Positions 37,142 through 45,341 of a DNA stretch of 64,000 nt are shown in pieces. Under the pieces are notes generated by a model. That model was not told where the DNA came from. It made no database searches and saw nothing but the letters and a program-made list of their open reading frames with translations. The position numbers and the translations under genes are program-made. Numbering within the stretch: position 1 is the stretch's first letter; every line of letters starts with the position of its first letter. The stretch lies in the NCBI RefSeq assembly GCF_001550155.1, contig NZ_LRUF01000005.1:241255-305254 (forward strand), given 5' to 3'. Origin of the DNA: Pseudoalteromonas arabiensis (GTDB lineage Bacteria > Pseudomonadota > Gammaproteobacteria > Enterobacterales > Alteromonadaceae).

Positions 37142-38311
37142 ATGGCATTAAATAGCGACTGCATTGGTATTTCAGACCTACAGAGTGTGTCTAAGTCTGT
37201 GGTTGCGCATATTGAACTAAATTGTACGAAGCCTGTTTCTCAGCAACTTGATTGTCAGCTTAAAACCTTGCAAATAACGGTGTTATTAGCGCCAAGTGGC
37301 GCAGGCAAAAGCAGTTTGTTTAATGCAATTGCGGGTGTTGCTCCAGCTTCAGGCGGGTTAAAAGTAACGGGACAACAACAGTTAGGTGTGCCAGCGCATA
37401 AACGACGCATTGCTTACGTAACACAGTCTCCTTTGTTATTTGACCACCTAACCATTGCCGCTTTATTAAAGTTGGTTGCCAAGCAACAAGCGCAGCCATT
37501 TGATATAAGTTGGGCAATAGACCCCTTAGGGCTGACCGACAAACTATCGTGTCGAGCTCATCAATTAAGTGGCGGTCAGCGACAACGAGTAGCGCTTTTA
37601 CTCGCGATGATCAAAGGAGCGCCTTTATTACTATTAGATGAAGCGCTTACAGGGCTGGATCAATTTAATAAGCAAGCTTGTATAGGGGTTATAAAAGACT
37701 ACCTTTGTAAAGTACAAGGTGCTGCTTTGTTAGCATGCCACCAGCTTGATGATGTATTAGCATTGGCTGATAGCTGCTTATTGCAGCATACGATAAACGA
37801 TAGTACACATTGGCAAATGCTCCCTGTAGATGAAGGTATTGAGCGCTATCAGCAGCAGTTAATAGAGGGTCAATCGAGTGAAAACATACAGGGGAGTCAA
37901 TTTACTTCTCTGTTTTACGGACAGGTTCATGCTCACTTTCCTGCACTGGGCTTAACAGAGTATCACGTTAGCGGACAGCGCTGTTTTGCTGCGTATAATT
38001 CAGATTATCAAATAGGGTGTGTGCAGCCATTAATACTGAAAGCGAACCGTCTGGGTTTATCAAAAACAGCACTACCAGAGAGTAGTTTTGTGAACCAATT
38101 AAAAGTGCAGATCACGGCGTTTAACCCTGTTAATATGGGGCAAGAGCAAGGTATGTTGGTGAAAGTAAGGCTCGTGAATAGCGAACAAGAATGTGTGCAT
38201 AAACCCGCATCATTGCATGTGTGGATCACGCGCTTATCATTTAATCAACTACAGCCCAAGCTAAATGAAACGTGGTTTTTAATTGGTAAAGCGGACGCAT
38301 TACACAGTTAA
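37142..38311 (+). CDS. modC: Molybdate ABC transporter ATP-binding protein ModC
   Basis: 389 residues. Walker [12 protein letters not shown] (about 59), signature LSGGQRQRVALLLAM (about 143) and Walker B PLLLLDEALTGLD (about 163) are seen; the C-terminal 130 residues (about 260-389) hold a TOBE-type molybdate-sensing domain, as in E. coli ModC (352). The N-terminal 45 residues diverge from usual ModC, and the P-loop begins with alanine in place of glycine. The start at 37142 avoids overlap with modB and reads ATG just after GACAGG. Its stop overlaps that of the convergent small gene by four bases. Confidence 0.9.
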   Translation: MALNSDCIGISDLQSVSKSVVAHIELNCTKPVSQQLDCQLKTLQITVLLAPSGAGKSSLFNAIAGVAPASGGLKVTGQQQLGVPAHKRRIAYVTQSPLLFDHLTIAALLKLVAKQQAQPFDISWAIDPLGLTDKLSCRAHQLSGGQRQRVALLLAMIKGAPLLLLDEALTGLDQFNKQACIGVIKDYLCKVQGAALLACHQLDDVLALADSCLLQHTINDSTHWQMLPVDEGIERYQQQLIEGQSSENIQGSQFTSLFYGQVHAHFPALGLTEYHVSGQRCFAAYNSDYQIGCVQPLILKANRLGLSKTALPESSFVNQLKVQITAFNPVNMGQEQGMLVKVRLVNSEQECVHKPASLHVWITRLSFNQLQPKLNETWFLIGKADALHS

Positions 38312-38592
38312 TTATCAACTAAGTTATTTCGTACTAAACCGCGTTTTACATTTTTGCAGAGCTTCGCGAATCGAGAAATATCGTCAAAATTAGGAATTGT
38401 GCCTATTTGCAGCTGATGTTCCCAGTAGCATAGTTCGGTATCAACTAATTCCATTAGCTTTTTAGGGCAACCGATACACGAGTTATCGGTGCCACAAAAA
38501 AAGGTATCTGGTTCGTATAAGGGAAGCTCTACTTTGACCTGTTCAATTAATTGCTGCATTGCACTAACGCGATCAGGTTTACGTGTTCGCAT
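38308..38592 (-). CDS. Conserved Cys-containing protein of unknown function (94 aa)
   Basis: Soluble 94-residue protein, no membrane helix. A central block FCGTDNSCIGCPKKLMELVD contains three cysteines spaced C-x6-C-x2-C, followed by C59 in ELCYWE and another cysteine near the end, so metal or cluster binding is plausible. It is the third gene of narL-moeA-this, 15 bases after moeA, so it is probably tied to molybdenum enzyme maturation. I do not recognise a named family. Confidence 0.7.
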   Translation of the reverse strand: MRTRKPDRVSAMQQLIEQVKVELPLYEPDTFFCGTDNSCIGCPKKLMELVDTELCYWEHQLQIGTIPNFDDISRFAKLCKNVKRGLVRNNLVDN

Positions 38593-38607
38593 AGTAAGAC
38601 TTTGTTT

Positions 38608-39849
38608 CTAATTTAATGCACAATCAAACGGAATAAAAGGCACTAAATCACCCCTTTGCCACTGCGTTTTTTCAGCATCAAGCAAAAGATAACCTTGGCT
38701 TTTTGCAAAAGTACTGAGTATGCCAGAACCTTGCCCTTTTAAAGGCTCAACATAGGTTCCCGTGTTATTGACAATTAGTGTGGCTCGAATAAATTCATCG
38801 CGACCTTGTTTTTTACTGAGGCCACACGCCAAAGGCAATTGCATAGGGGGCTGTGTACACACTGTTTCACCAGCCATCTTACGAAGTGCAGGAATAGCGA
38901 GTTGGTGCAATGTCACAACACTTGAAACAGGGTTGCCCGGTAATCCCATAAAACGCTTGCTGTGGCCGTCTTGTGTTAAATGCTTAAAATGACCATATGC
39001 GAAGGGTTTTCCTGGCTTTATTGCGACTTTCCAAAACTGCATTTGGCCAAGTTCTGTGAGTACTGTTTTTGTGTGATCAGCATCACCGACCGAAACACCC
39101 CCTGAGGTAATAATGACATCAGTATTTGAAAGTGCCTCCTCGAAAGCCGATTTTAGCGCGTCAGGATCGTCAGCAATAATGCCAAAATCCTGCACCGCAA
39201 AGCCTAAATTATTTAAAATAGCCTGAATCGTGTAACGGTTAGTATCGTAAATTCCCCCTTGTGGAAGTGGTGTGCCAGGCTCAAAAAGTTCATCCCCCGT
39301 AGAAATAACCCCCACTTTAAGCGGTTTATAAACGCTAACAGAGGCAATGCCTAGCGAGGCAAGCATACCGATATCGGTGGCTGTTAAACGTTGCCCAGAC
39401 GCAAATAATTGGCTGCCGATACTGATATCTTCACCTTGTTTACGTACATTTTGTGTAAAGATAGGTGTTGTATTTAACGTGATAGTTTGCTCAGAAGATA
39501 CTGTGACATGTTCTTGCATTATCACCGTATCAAAGCCAGCAGGAATATGCGCGCCGGTCATTATGCGTATGCAACAACCCGATTGCCATTCGCCGTTGAA
39601 TGGGTGCCCAGCGTAGGCAGTACCAATAATAGTTAAATGTGTGTGTTCATTTAAATCACTAAAACGAAATGCAAAACCATCCATGGCAGAGTTATCTGCA
39701 TTAGGTACGTTAACGCCGGCGATAATTGGTTTGGCAAGAATGCGACGGTGCGCAGAAGATAGGGGTAATGTTTCAGTTCCAACTAATAAAGGACTACCTG
39801 ATAAGAGTGCATCGCTTGCTTGCTGAAAAGAAAAGACGGCATTCATCAT
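38608..39849 (-). CDS. moeA: Molybdopterin molybdenumtransferase MoeA
   Basis: 413 residues. Inserts molybdate into adenylylated molybdopterin. Markers: NADNSAMDGFAF near residue 50, IMTGAHIPAGFDTVIMQE (about 97-114), GVISTGDELFEPG (about 180), the MoaB-like SGGVSVGDADHTK (about 243) and GLPGNPVSSVVT (about 300). ATG at 39849 overlaps the narL stop by one base (TAATG) with AAGGA five bases before it; two ATG codons stand in tandem. The longer frame into narL is not used. Confidence 0.95.
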   Translation of the reverse strand: MMNAVFSFQQASDALLSGSPLLVGTETLPLSSAHRRILAKPIIAGVNVPNADNSAMDGFAFRFSDLNEHTHLTIIGTAYAGHPFNGEWQSGCCIRIMTGAHIPAGFDTVIMQEHVTVSSEQTITLNTTPIFTQNVRKQGEDISIGSQLFASGQRLTATDIGMLASLGIASVSVYKPLKVGVISTGDELFEPGTPLPQGGIYDTNRYTIQAILNNLGFAVQDFGIIADDPDALKSAFEEALSNTDVIITSGGVSVGDADHTKTVLTELGQMQFWKVAIKPGKPFAYGHFKHLTQDGHSKRFMGLPGNPVSSVVTLHQLAIPALRKMAGETVCTQPPMQLPLACGLSKKQGRDEFIRATLIVNNTGTYVEPLKGQGSGILSTFAKSQGYLLLDAEKTQWQRGDLVPFIPFDCALN

Positions 39850-40502
39850 TACGATCCTTTTTGTTGGTTGATCATCCAAACCGCAGCTTCAACACGAGAG
39901 CGTAAGCTTAATTTTTTTAGTAAATGTTTAACATGAACTTTCACAGTACCATCAGAGATATCCAGCTCACGGGCGATCAGTTTATTTGATAAGCCTTTGG
40001 CAATTAACTTTAAAATTTCAAACTCACGGCTGGTTAATGAGTTTAGGATATTCGCTTTTTGTGATACGTCAGGTTTACGAATTGCCTGTGCTAGAACGCC
40101 TGTAAGTTTCTCGCTTAACACCATTTTACCAATGACAGCTTGTTTTATTTTTTCAAGAATATCCTCAGGATCCATATCCTTGAGTAGGTATCCATCAGCG
40201 CCATAGCTAATTGCGGTGAGTACATCTTCGTCGTTGTCAGATACTGTCAGCATAATAATACGAGAAGTGATGTCATTTGCTCTCATCGCTTTAAGGGTTT
40301 CAAGGCCATCCATACCTTGCATATTGAGATCGAGAATAATTAAATCGGGGTCATGTTCAATCGCCAAGCGAAGCCCTTCTTTACCACTTGCGGCTTCACC
40401 TATCACGCTAAGTTCATCTTCTAAATCAATTAGCTGCTTCAAACCTTTGCGTAATAACGGGTGATCATCCACTAATAATATTGAGTTGGTTAATGCATTC
40501 AT
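39849..40502 (-). CDS. narL: Nitrate/nitrite response regulator NarL
   Basis: 217-residue response regulator. Receiver domain about residues 8-125 with the DD pocket (VDDHPLLRKG) and phospho-acceptor D58 in ILDLNMQGMDG; the LuxR-type DNA-binding domain about 150-215 reads LTSREFEILKLIAKGLSNKLIARELDISDGTVKVHVKHLLKKL. The NarL/NarP group is clear; I choose NarL because of the sensor NarX in the same block. It is co-directional with and coupled to moeA. It should bind the TACYYMT-type heptamer pairs found at eight promoters of this window. Confidence 0.9.
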   Translation of the reverse strand: MNALTNSILLVDDHPLLRKGLKQLIDLEDELSVIGEAASGKEGLRLAIEHDPDLIILDLNMQGMDGLETLKAMRANDITSRIIMLTVSDNDEDVLTAISYGADGYLLKDMDPEDILEKIKQAVIGKMVLSEKLTGVLAQAIRKPDVSQKANILNSLTSREFEILKLIAKGLSNKLIARELDISDGTVKVHVKHLLKKLSLRSRVEAAVWMINQQKGS

Positions 40503-40655
40503 ACTCTGACTCTTTTACTGAAGCCTATCGGCTGACGGGGTAATTTATATTAGCGTGGATCAATTTTTGATTCATCTAAAAGACAGTGTGTTACTCCCAA
40601 TAACCTATTGACGAAATGAAATTGTTTTAAATAAACAATGCATTACCTGTCCATC

Positions 40656-40671
40656 TACCTATAAGTGGGTA
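40656..40671. promoter_or_regulatory. NarL/NarP heptamer pair (7-2-7), narL-narK region
   Basis: TACCTAT and GTGGGTA with AA between. The first matches TACYYMT exactly, the second misses at one position. It lies 105 bases upstream of narK and 154 upstream of narL, so it could control both. I found no full FNR box in this gap, only a half-site ATCAA near 40568. Confidence 0.75.
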
Positions 40672-40775
40672 GGTGTCTTTGGTTTCTATCGAGTTTTAGC
40701 TTACCTATCAATGTGAATTGTTGAGTTTAGTTTATGTGCGCATAGTGAATGTAATTCGATTGAGAGGAGCAGCAC

Positions 40776-42389
40776 ATGGCTGAACTACACAAATGGGAAC
40801 CGGAAAATGAAGCATTTTGGAATTCCCAAGGTAAAAAAATAGCGCAACGAAACTTATGGATTTCAATCCCTAGTTTACTTTGTGGCTTCGCTGTTTGGCT
40901 CTACTGGGGAATTTTAACCGTGCAGATGATGAATGCAGGGTTTAACTTTAGCGCAGAAGAGCTATTTACATTAACAGCGATAGCGGGCTTGTCGGGAGCT
41001 ACTTTACGTATCCCTAGTAGTTTCTTTATTCGATTTTGTGGTGGACGAAATACAATCTTTTTTACCACTTCATTACTGATTATACCTGCAGTTTTTACAG
41101 GCCTTGCTTTACAAGACCCTACGACTCCACTTTGGCAGTATCAGTTACTGGCGCTTCTTTCAGGTTTTGGTGGAGGAAACTTTGCTTCTTCCATGTCGAA
41201 TATCAGCTTCTTTTTTCCTAAAAAACAACAGGGCTTAGCATTAGGTCTAAATGCGGGGTTAGGGAACTTTGGTGTAACCACCATGCAAATTTTAATTCCT
41301 CTTTTCATGACATATGGGGTCTTTGGCGCATTAGGTGGAGACCCTGTCACCTTGGTCAGTACATCAGGTAGCTTGATAGGTAAAATTCCTGCAGGTTCAG
41401 AGACATGGCTGCAAAATGGTGGTTTTTTATGGTTATTACTCTTAGTGCCATTATTTTTTGCAACTTGGTTTGGAATGAATAACATCCGCACGCCAGAGGT
41501 TTCACCTAATGTGGGTAGCCCGCTGAGCGCATTTATGATGATTTCAATCATGTTAACGATTGGTCTAGCGACTGCCGCTGCGGGATTGTGGTTAATGTTG
41601 CCTGAGTCAGCAAATGGCTCAGGGTTTGGTGTGCCTAAAGAACTCGTGCTGGTGTTAGTTGTTGCCATTACGGTCTTTTTATTAAAAATGTTGCCAGGTG
41701 CAATTGGTGAAAGTCTGACTAAGCAGTATCAAATCTTCAACAATAAACACACTTGGGTGATGAGTACTATTTATACCATGACATTTGGGTCATTCATTGG
41801 CTTTGCTGCAGCATTTCCTTTGGCTATTAAGGTAATATTTGGTTTTCAACATATTATGGTTGATGGTGTGATCACGCATAATACGCTTAACCCAAACGGT
41901 CCAAGCGCACTTATGTATGCATGGATGGCCCCTTTTATTGGCGCGTTAATCCGTCCTTTAGGTGGTTGGATTGCAGATAAATGGGGCGGAGCACTTGTGA
42001 CGCAAATATGCTCAGTTGTGATGGTTGGCTCTTCATTAGGGGCGGCATATTATATGAAAGCAGCTTATCAGTCTGCGACACCGGAAGAATTCTTTATGCC
42101 GTTCTTTGTACTGTTTTTATTACTTTTTGCAGCAACTGGTATTGGTAATGGCTCAACGTTTAGAACCATTGCGATGGTTTTTCCAAAGGAACAAGCAGGG
42201 CCTGTATTAGGGTGGACATCAGCTGTAGCAGCTTATGGGGCATTTTATATTCCTATGGTATTCGGCCAGCAAATTAAGGCTACAACACCCGAGGTGGCAC
42301 TTATCGGTTTTGCTGTTTTCTATGCACTATGTTTGATTATTAACTGGTGGTTTTATTTAAGAAAAGACGGCGAGTTTTACAATCCGTAA
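40776..42389 (+). CDS. narK: Nitrate/nitrite transporter NarK (first copy)
   Basis: 537-residue major-facilitator protein of the NNP family with 12 or more hydrophobic helices. The nitrate signature segment GFGGGNFASSMSNISFFFP (about residue 129) leads into the AGLGNFGVT loop; the second half has GGWIADKWGG. It is longer than E. coli NarK (463), with extra loops. GAGGAG six bases before the ATG. Likely imports nitrate or swaps it for nitrite. It lies behind a NarL site, divergent from narL-moeA, with a terminator after it. Confidence 0.93.
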   Translation: MAELHKWEPENEAFWNSQGKKIAQRNLWISIPSLLCGFAVWLYWGILTVQMMNAGFNFSAEELFTLTAIAGLSGATLRIPSSFFIRFCGGRNTIFFTTSLLIIPAVFTGLALQDPTTPLWQYQLLALLSGFGGGNFASSMSNISFFFPKKQQGLALGLNAGLGNFGVTTMQILIPLFMTYGVFGALGGDPVTLVSTSGSLIGKIPAGSETWLQNGGFLWLLLLVPLFFATWFGMNNIRTPEVSPNVGSPLSAFMMISIMLTIGLATAAAGLWLMLPESANGSGFGVPKELVLVLVVAITVFLLKMLPGAIGESLTKQYQIFNNKHTWVMSTIYTMTFGSFIGFAAAFPLAIKVIFGFQHIMVDGVITHNTLNPNGPSALMYAWMAPFIGALIRPLGGWIADKWGGALVTQICSVVMVGSSLGAAYYMKAAYQSATPEEFFMPFFVLFLLLFAATGIGNGSTFRTIAMVFPKEQAGPVLGWTSAVAAYGAFYIPMVFGQQIKATTPEVALIGFAVFYALCLIINWWFYLRKDGEFYNP

Positions 42390-42405
42390 CGATCTCCACT
42401 TGTCT

Positions 42406-42439
42406 AGAGCCATTAACTTCGGTTTTTGGCTCTTTTTTA
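42406..42439 (+). terminator. Terminator after the first narK
   Basis: 7-bp stem AGAGCCA / TGGCTCT (42406-42412, 42427-42433) with an inner AAC-TTCG-GTT pairing and a T-run behind it. The next gene starts only about 20 bases later, so that gene depends on readthrough. Confidence 0.75.
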
Positions 42440-42460
42440 TTTTTACAGGAAAGAACAGAT

Positions 42461-42832
42461 ATGAGTAAGTTTCAAGAATTATTGTCTATGGCTCGTTACC
42501 AAGCGGAACCCGTTAAGCTATTACTATTATTTACCAAGGCGAATATTGAAAGTTCGAAGAATGAAGTTAACAAGGGCATTATTGAGCCTGTTATGTGTGT
42601 CGATAAATTACCCGCTGAATTAAATGACTATTCAACTTTATGCCTAGAAGCCGACAGTATTAACCACCAATGGGATCTATTATTTGTGACAAGTATCAGT
42701 GCGGATGTTGATAAAAGCGTGATTGAAAGCAGTATGAAGTCAATGATAAATGATGTTCAAAGTGGCAAAAACACGGCAATGTATATCGTCCTAGATAGAG
42801 AAGATAACCTAGTTGAAATGGTAGGCAGTTAA
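42461..42832 (+). CDS. Conserved soluble protein of unknown function (123 aa)
   Basis: 123 residues without signal or membrane segment: SKFQELLSMARYQAEPVKLLLLFTKAN, then PVMCVDKLPAEL and a C-terminal VLDREDNLVEMVG. It resembles a small proteobacterial family often filed, without support, under the name 'ribonucleotide reductase subunit alpha'; that label should not be read as function. ATG at 42461 after AGGAAAG. Placed between narK and ubiT, right behind the narK terminator, with its own strong terminator 20 bases downstream. Confidence 0.75.
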   Translation: MSKFQELLSMARYQAEPVKLLLLFTKANIESSKNEVNKGIIEPVMCVDKLPAELNDYSTLCLEADSINHQWDLLFVTSISADVDKSVIESSMKSMINDVQSGKNTAMYIVLDREDNLVEMVGS

Positions 42833-42850
42833 AAGGTTTCAATGTGTAGG

Positions 42851-42873
42851 GGCAGCAATTTGCTGCCTTTTTT
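42851..42873 (+). terminator. Rho-independent terminator
   Basis: 7-bp stem GGCAGCA / TGCTGCC (42851-42857, 42861-42867), three-base loop and six T. It ends at the stop of the convergent ubiT gene. Confidence 0.88.
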
Positions 42874-43390
42874 ATGGGAGCGTTTCGATATAGTGTGTTA
42901 GTTCGTTAAAAAGCCAAGTTGGTAAACTATTATGTGGCTCTTGAGTATCTAGCCAGTTTTTAACGGTAAGGCACAATTCAGTATCGCCTTGAATGGTTAA
43001 CTTACGAGAAAAGAACAGTGTATCGGGATCATGCTTACCACTTATTAAGCATAAAAATGTGTCGCTACTGCCTGTTAGTTTTCCATCGTACTTTATGCTT
43101 TTTACTGGAAGTTGACCCTGTTTTATCACGTACACTTGCAATTTTTTGCTTGTCGGCTCCAAAGAAATCAATAAGGTTAGTGGGAGGTTATTTACCTCTA
43201 TGCATAACTGTTTATCCGCTAAAAAGTCCAATTCTCCTTCTGCAATGTGTGTTTCAAACACCTTATTTAAATGCTGAGTTACTAACCAATTTATACTTAT
43301 AGTTGGTGCTATATGAGTAACACGCGTTAGCCATTTAGGGGTAAAAAACAGCTGCGCTTTATGCTTCAAAATATCATGTAGACTAATCAT
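42872..43390 (-). CDS. ubiT: Anaerobic ubiquinone synthesis lipid-binding protein UbiT (SCP2 domain)
   Basis: 172-residue SCP2-domain protein (formerly YhbT), thought to carry ubiquinone intermediates in the oxygen-independent pathway. An N-terminal basic/hydrophobic segment of about 50 residues precedes the SCP2 fold (ELDFLADKQLCIEVNN ... DTFLCLISGKHDPDTLFFSRKLTIQGDTELCLTVKNWLD). The lone-standing evidence is modest, but it is divergent from ubiU-ubiV, the usual ubiTUV arrangement, and this makes the call secure. Confidence 0.88.
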   Translation of the reverse strand: MISLHDILKHKAQLFFTPKWLTRVTHIAPTISINWLVTQHLNKVFETHIAEGELDFLADKQLCIEVNNLPLTLLISLEPTSKKLQVYVIKQGQLPVKSIKYDGKLTGSSDTFLCLISGKHDPDTLFFSRKLTIQGDTELCLTVKNWLDTQEPHNSLPTWLFNELTHYIETLP

Positions 43391-43470
43391 ATTAGTAGAT
43401 TACCTTGTAAGGTTGGTTCACTTACCATTATTGATAATTTATTCACTAGTTTAAATAATCAGGAGTGGGT

Positions 43471-44463
43471 ATGGAGCTACTTTGCCCCGCAGGTAATTTA
43501 CACTCATTAAAGAAAGCCATTAACAGTGGTGCTGATGCTGTTTATATTGGCTTAAATGATGATACAAATGCACGTCATTTTGCTGGTCTTAATTTTAATG
43601 AGCAGCAACTCAGGTCAGCCGCTGAATATTGTCATCAACATCACAAAAAATTACACGTCGCAATTAATACCTTTGCCCATCCAAATCAATTTAATCGTTG
43701 GCAATATGCTATAGAGCAGGCTGTTGCTGTTGGCGTTGATGCTTTAATTGTTGCTGATATTGCTGCGCTTGATTTCATTGCGAATCACCATCCCAAGCAA
43801 GAGGTTCATGTGAGTGTTCAAGCGTCTGTCACAAATGCACTAGCGATTGATTTTTATAAACAGTTTGGTGTTAAGCGTGTTGTTTTACCTCGAGTATTGA
43901 GTATTCAGCAAGTAAGACAGCTTGCGACAACTACGGATATTGAGCTTGAGTTATTTGCGTTTGGTAGTTTATGTATTATGGCTGAAGGGCGCTGTTATTT
44001 ATCATCTTATTTAACAGGAGAGTCACCTAATACGACGGGGGCTTGTTCACCCGCTAAATTTGTGCGTTGGCAGCAAGAAGGTGAGCGAATGCAGTCTCGC
44101 TTAAATGGGGTGCTAATCGATCAATTTTCTGAGCACGAACAAGCAGGCTATCCAACTTTATGCAAAGGACGCTTTGTTGTGAATAACGAGATGTACCATG
44201 CGTTGGAAGAGCCGACTAGTTTAAATACGTTGTCGTTATTACCAGAGCTGTTAGCGATGAATATCGCGTCAGTAAAAATAGAAGGAAGACAGCGTAGCCC
44301 TGCCTATGTAGAACAAGTTACTCAAGTATGGCGAGCGGCGATTGATCAAGCAAAAAAAGACAGTCAGCTTTTTTCTATTGAGCCGCAATGGCAGTCAACA
44401 TTAAGTCATTTATCTGAGGGACAACAAACAACATTAGGTGCTTATCACCGTAAGTGGAAATAG
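43471..44463 (+). CDS. ubiU: Anaerobic ubiquinone hydroxylation protein UbiU (peptidase U32 family)
   Basis: 330-residue U32-fold protein (formerly YhbU). With UbiV it carries 4Fe-4S clusters and hydroxylates ubiquinone precursors without O2, using prephenate as oxygen donor. N terminus MELLCPAGNLHSLKKAI and DDTNARHFAGLNF are nearly those of E. coli. All four cluster cysteines are kept: FGSLCIMAEGRCYL, TTGACSPAKF and YPTLCKGRF. The ATG at 43471 (AGGAG five bases before) is preferred to the GTG at 43465. Overlaps none; ubiV starts nine bases after. Confidence 0.95.
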   Translation: MELLCPAGNLHSLKKAINSGADAVYIGLNDDTNARHFAGLNFNEQQLRSAAEYCHQHHKKLHVAINTFAHPNQFNRWQYAIEQAVAVGVDALIVADIAALDFIANHHPKQEVHVSVQASVTNALAIDFYKQFGVKRVVLPRVLSIQQVRQLATTTDIELELFAFGSLCIMAEGRCYLSSYLTGESPNTTGACSPAKFVRWQQEGERMQSRLNGVLIDQFSEHEQAGYPTLCKGRFVVNNEMYHALEEPTSLNTLSLLPELLAMNIASVKIEGRQRSPAYVEQVTQVWRAAIDQAKKDSQLFSIEPQWQSTLSHLSEGQQTTLGAYHRKWK

Positions 44464-44471
44464 AGGTCGCT

Positions 44472-45341
44472 ATGAGTAAATTAAAAGTGGCCGTTGGGCC
44501 TGTATTATTTTTATGGCAAAAAACGTATCTAGAGCAGTTTTATAATAAGGTAATGCTCTCGGAAGCAGAATGTGTGTATTTAGGTGAAACGGTGTGTGGA
44601 AAACGTCGCTTGTCTCGCTTAAATGATTATCTGGTATGGGCAGAGAAATTAGCGAAAGCGGGAAAAGAAGTCGTGCTTTCAAGTTTAACTCTGCTGGAGT
44701 CAAGTGCACAGTTGCAAGATCTCAAACGACTAAGCCAACATAAGCAATACTTATTTGAAGCGAATGACTTGTCTGCAGTGCAACTGCTTTATCAATTAGG
44801 GCTCCCTTTTGTGATTGGCCCTGCTATCAATGTTTATAATGGCTATACACTGGCTAAGTTTGCAAAAATGGGGGCTGTTCGTTGGGTCATGCCTGTCGAG
44901 CTATCAAAAGATTGGCTATTAGCACTTCAGCAAGAATATGCGCAACTATGTGATTTACCTATGCAGTATGAAGTGTTTAGCTATGGGTATTTGCCATTGG
45001 CATATAGTGCACGTTGTTTTACGGCTCGTTATTACAACCTAGCAAAAGATCAGTGTGAACTTATTTGCCAAAAACACCCTTCAGGGTTAATAACTCAAAG
45101 CCAAGAAGGACAAGCTCTATTTAATTTAAATGGTATTCAAACCATGTCAGGGCACATTTATAATTTATGTGAAGATAAAGCTTCATTGAGTGATGTGGCG
45201 GATGTTGCTAGGCTAAGTTTTCATAATATGGATGAGCTCAGTTGGATAGAACACTTTGTATCTGATGAGGTCTATCAGCGACCAAGTGAACATATAAATG
45301 GTTTTTGGCATCAAATTGCAGGGATTCAATGCCAACTTTAA
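44472..45341 (+). CDS. ubiV: Anaerobic ubiquinone hydroxylation protein UbiV (peptidase U32 family)
   Basis: 289-residue partner of UbiU (formerly YhbV; 292 in E. coli). Features GPVLFLWQ at the N terminus, ECVYLGETVCGKRR (cluster cysteine), and the cysteines in SARCFTARYYNLAKDQCELIC that complete its Fe-S site. The start at 44472 follows GAGG; the frame to 44454 overlaps ubiU and is not needed. Its stop overlaps that of the convergent kinase gene by four bases. Confidence 0.94.
   Translation: MSKLKVAVGPVLFLWQKTYLEQFYNKVMLSEAECVYLGETVCGKRRLSRLNDYLVWAEKLAKAGKEVVLSSLTLLESSAQLQDLKRLSQHKQYLFEANDLSAVQLLYQLGLPFVIGPAINVYNGYTLAKFAKMGAVRWVMPVELSKDWLLALQQEYAQLCDLPMQYEVFSYGYLPLAYSARCFTARYYNLAKDQCELICQKHPSGLITQSQEGQALFNLNGIQTMSGHIYNLCEDKASLSDVADVARLSFHNMDELSWIEHFVSDEVYQRPSEHINGFWHQIAGIQCQL

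Noticed and set aside
40560..40700. FNR box between narL and narK
   Set aside because: Only half-sites were found (ATCAA near 40568, TTGAC near 40613); no arrangement fits TTGAT-N4-ATCAA, so not called.
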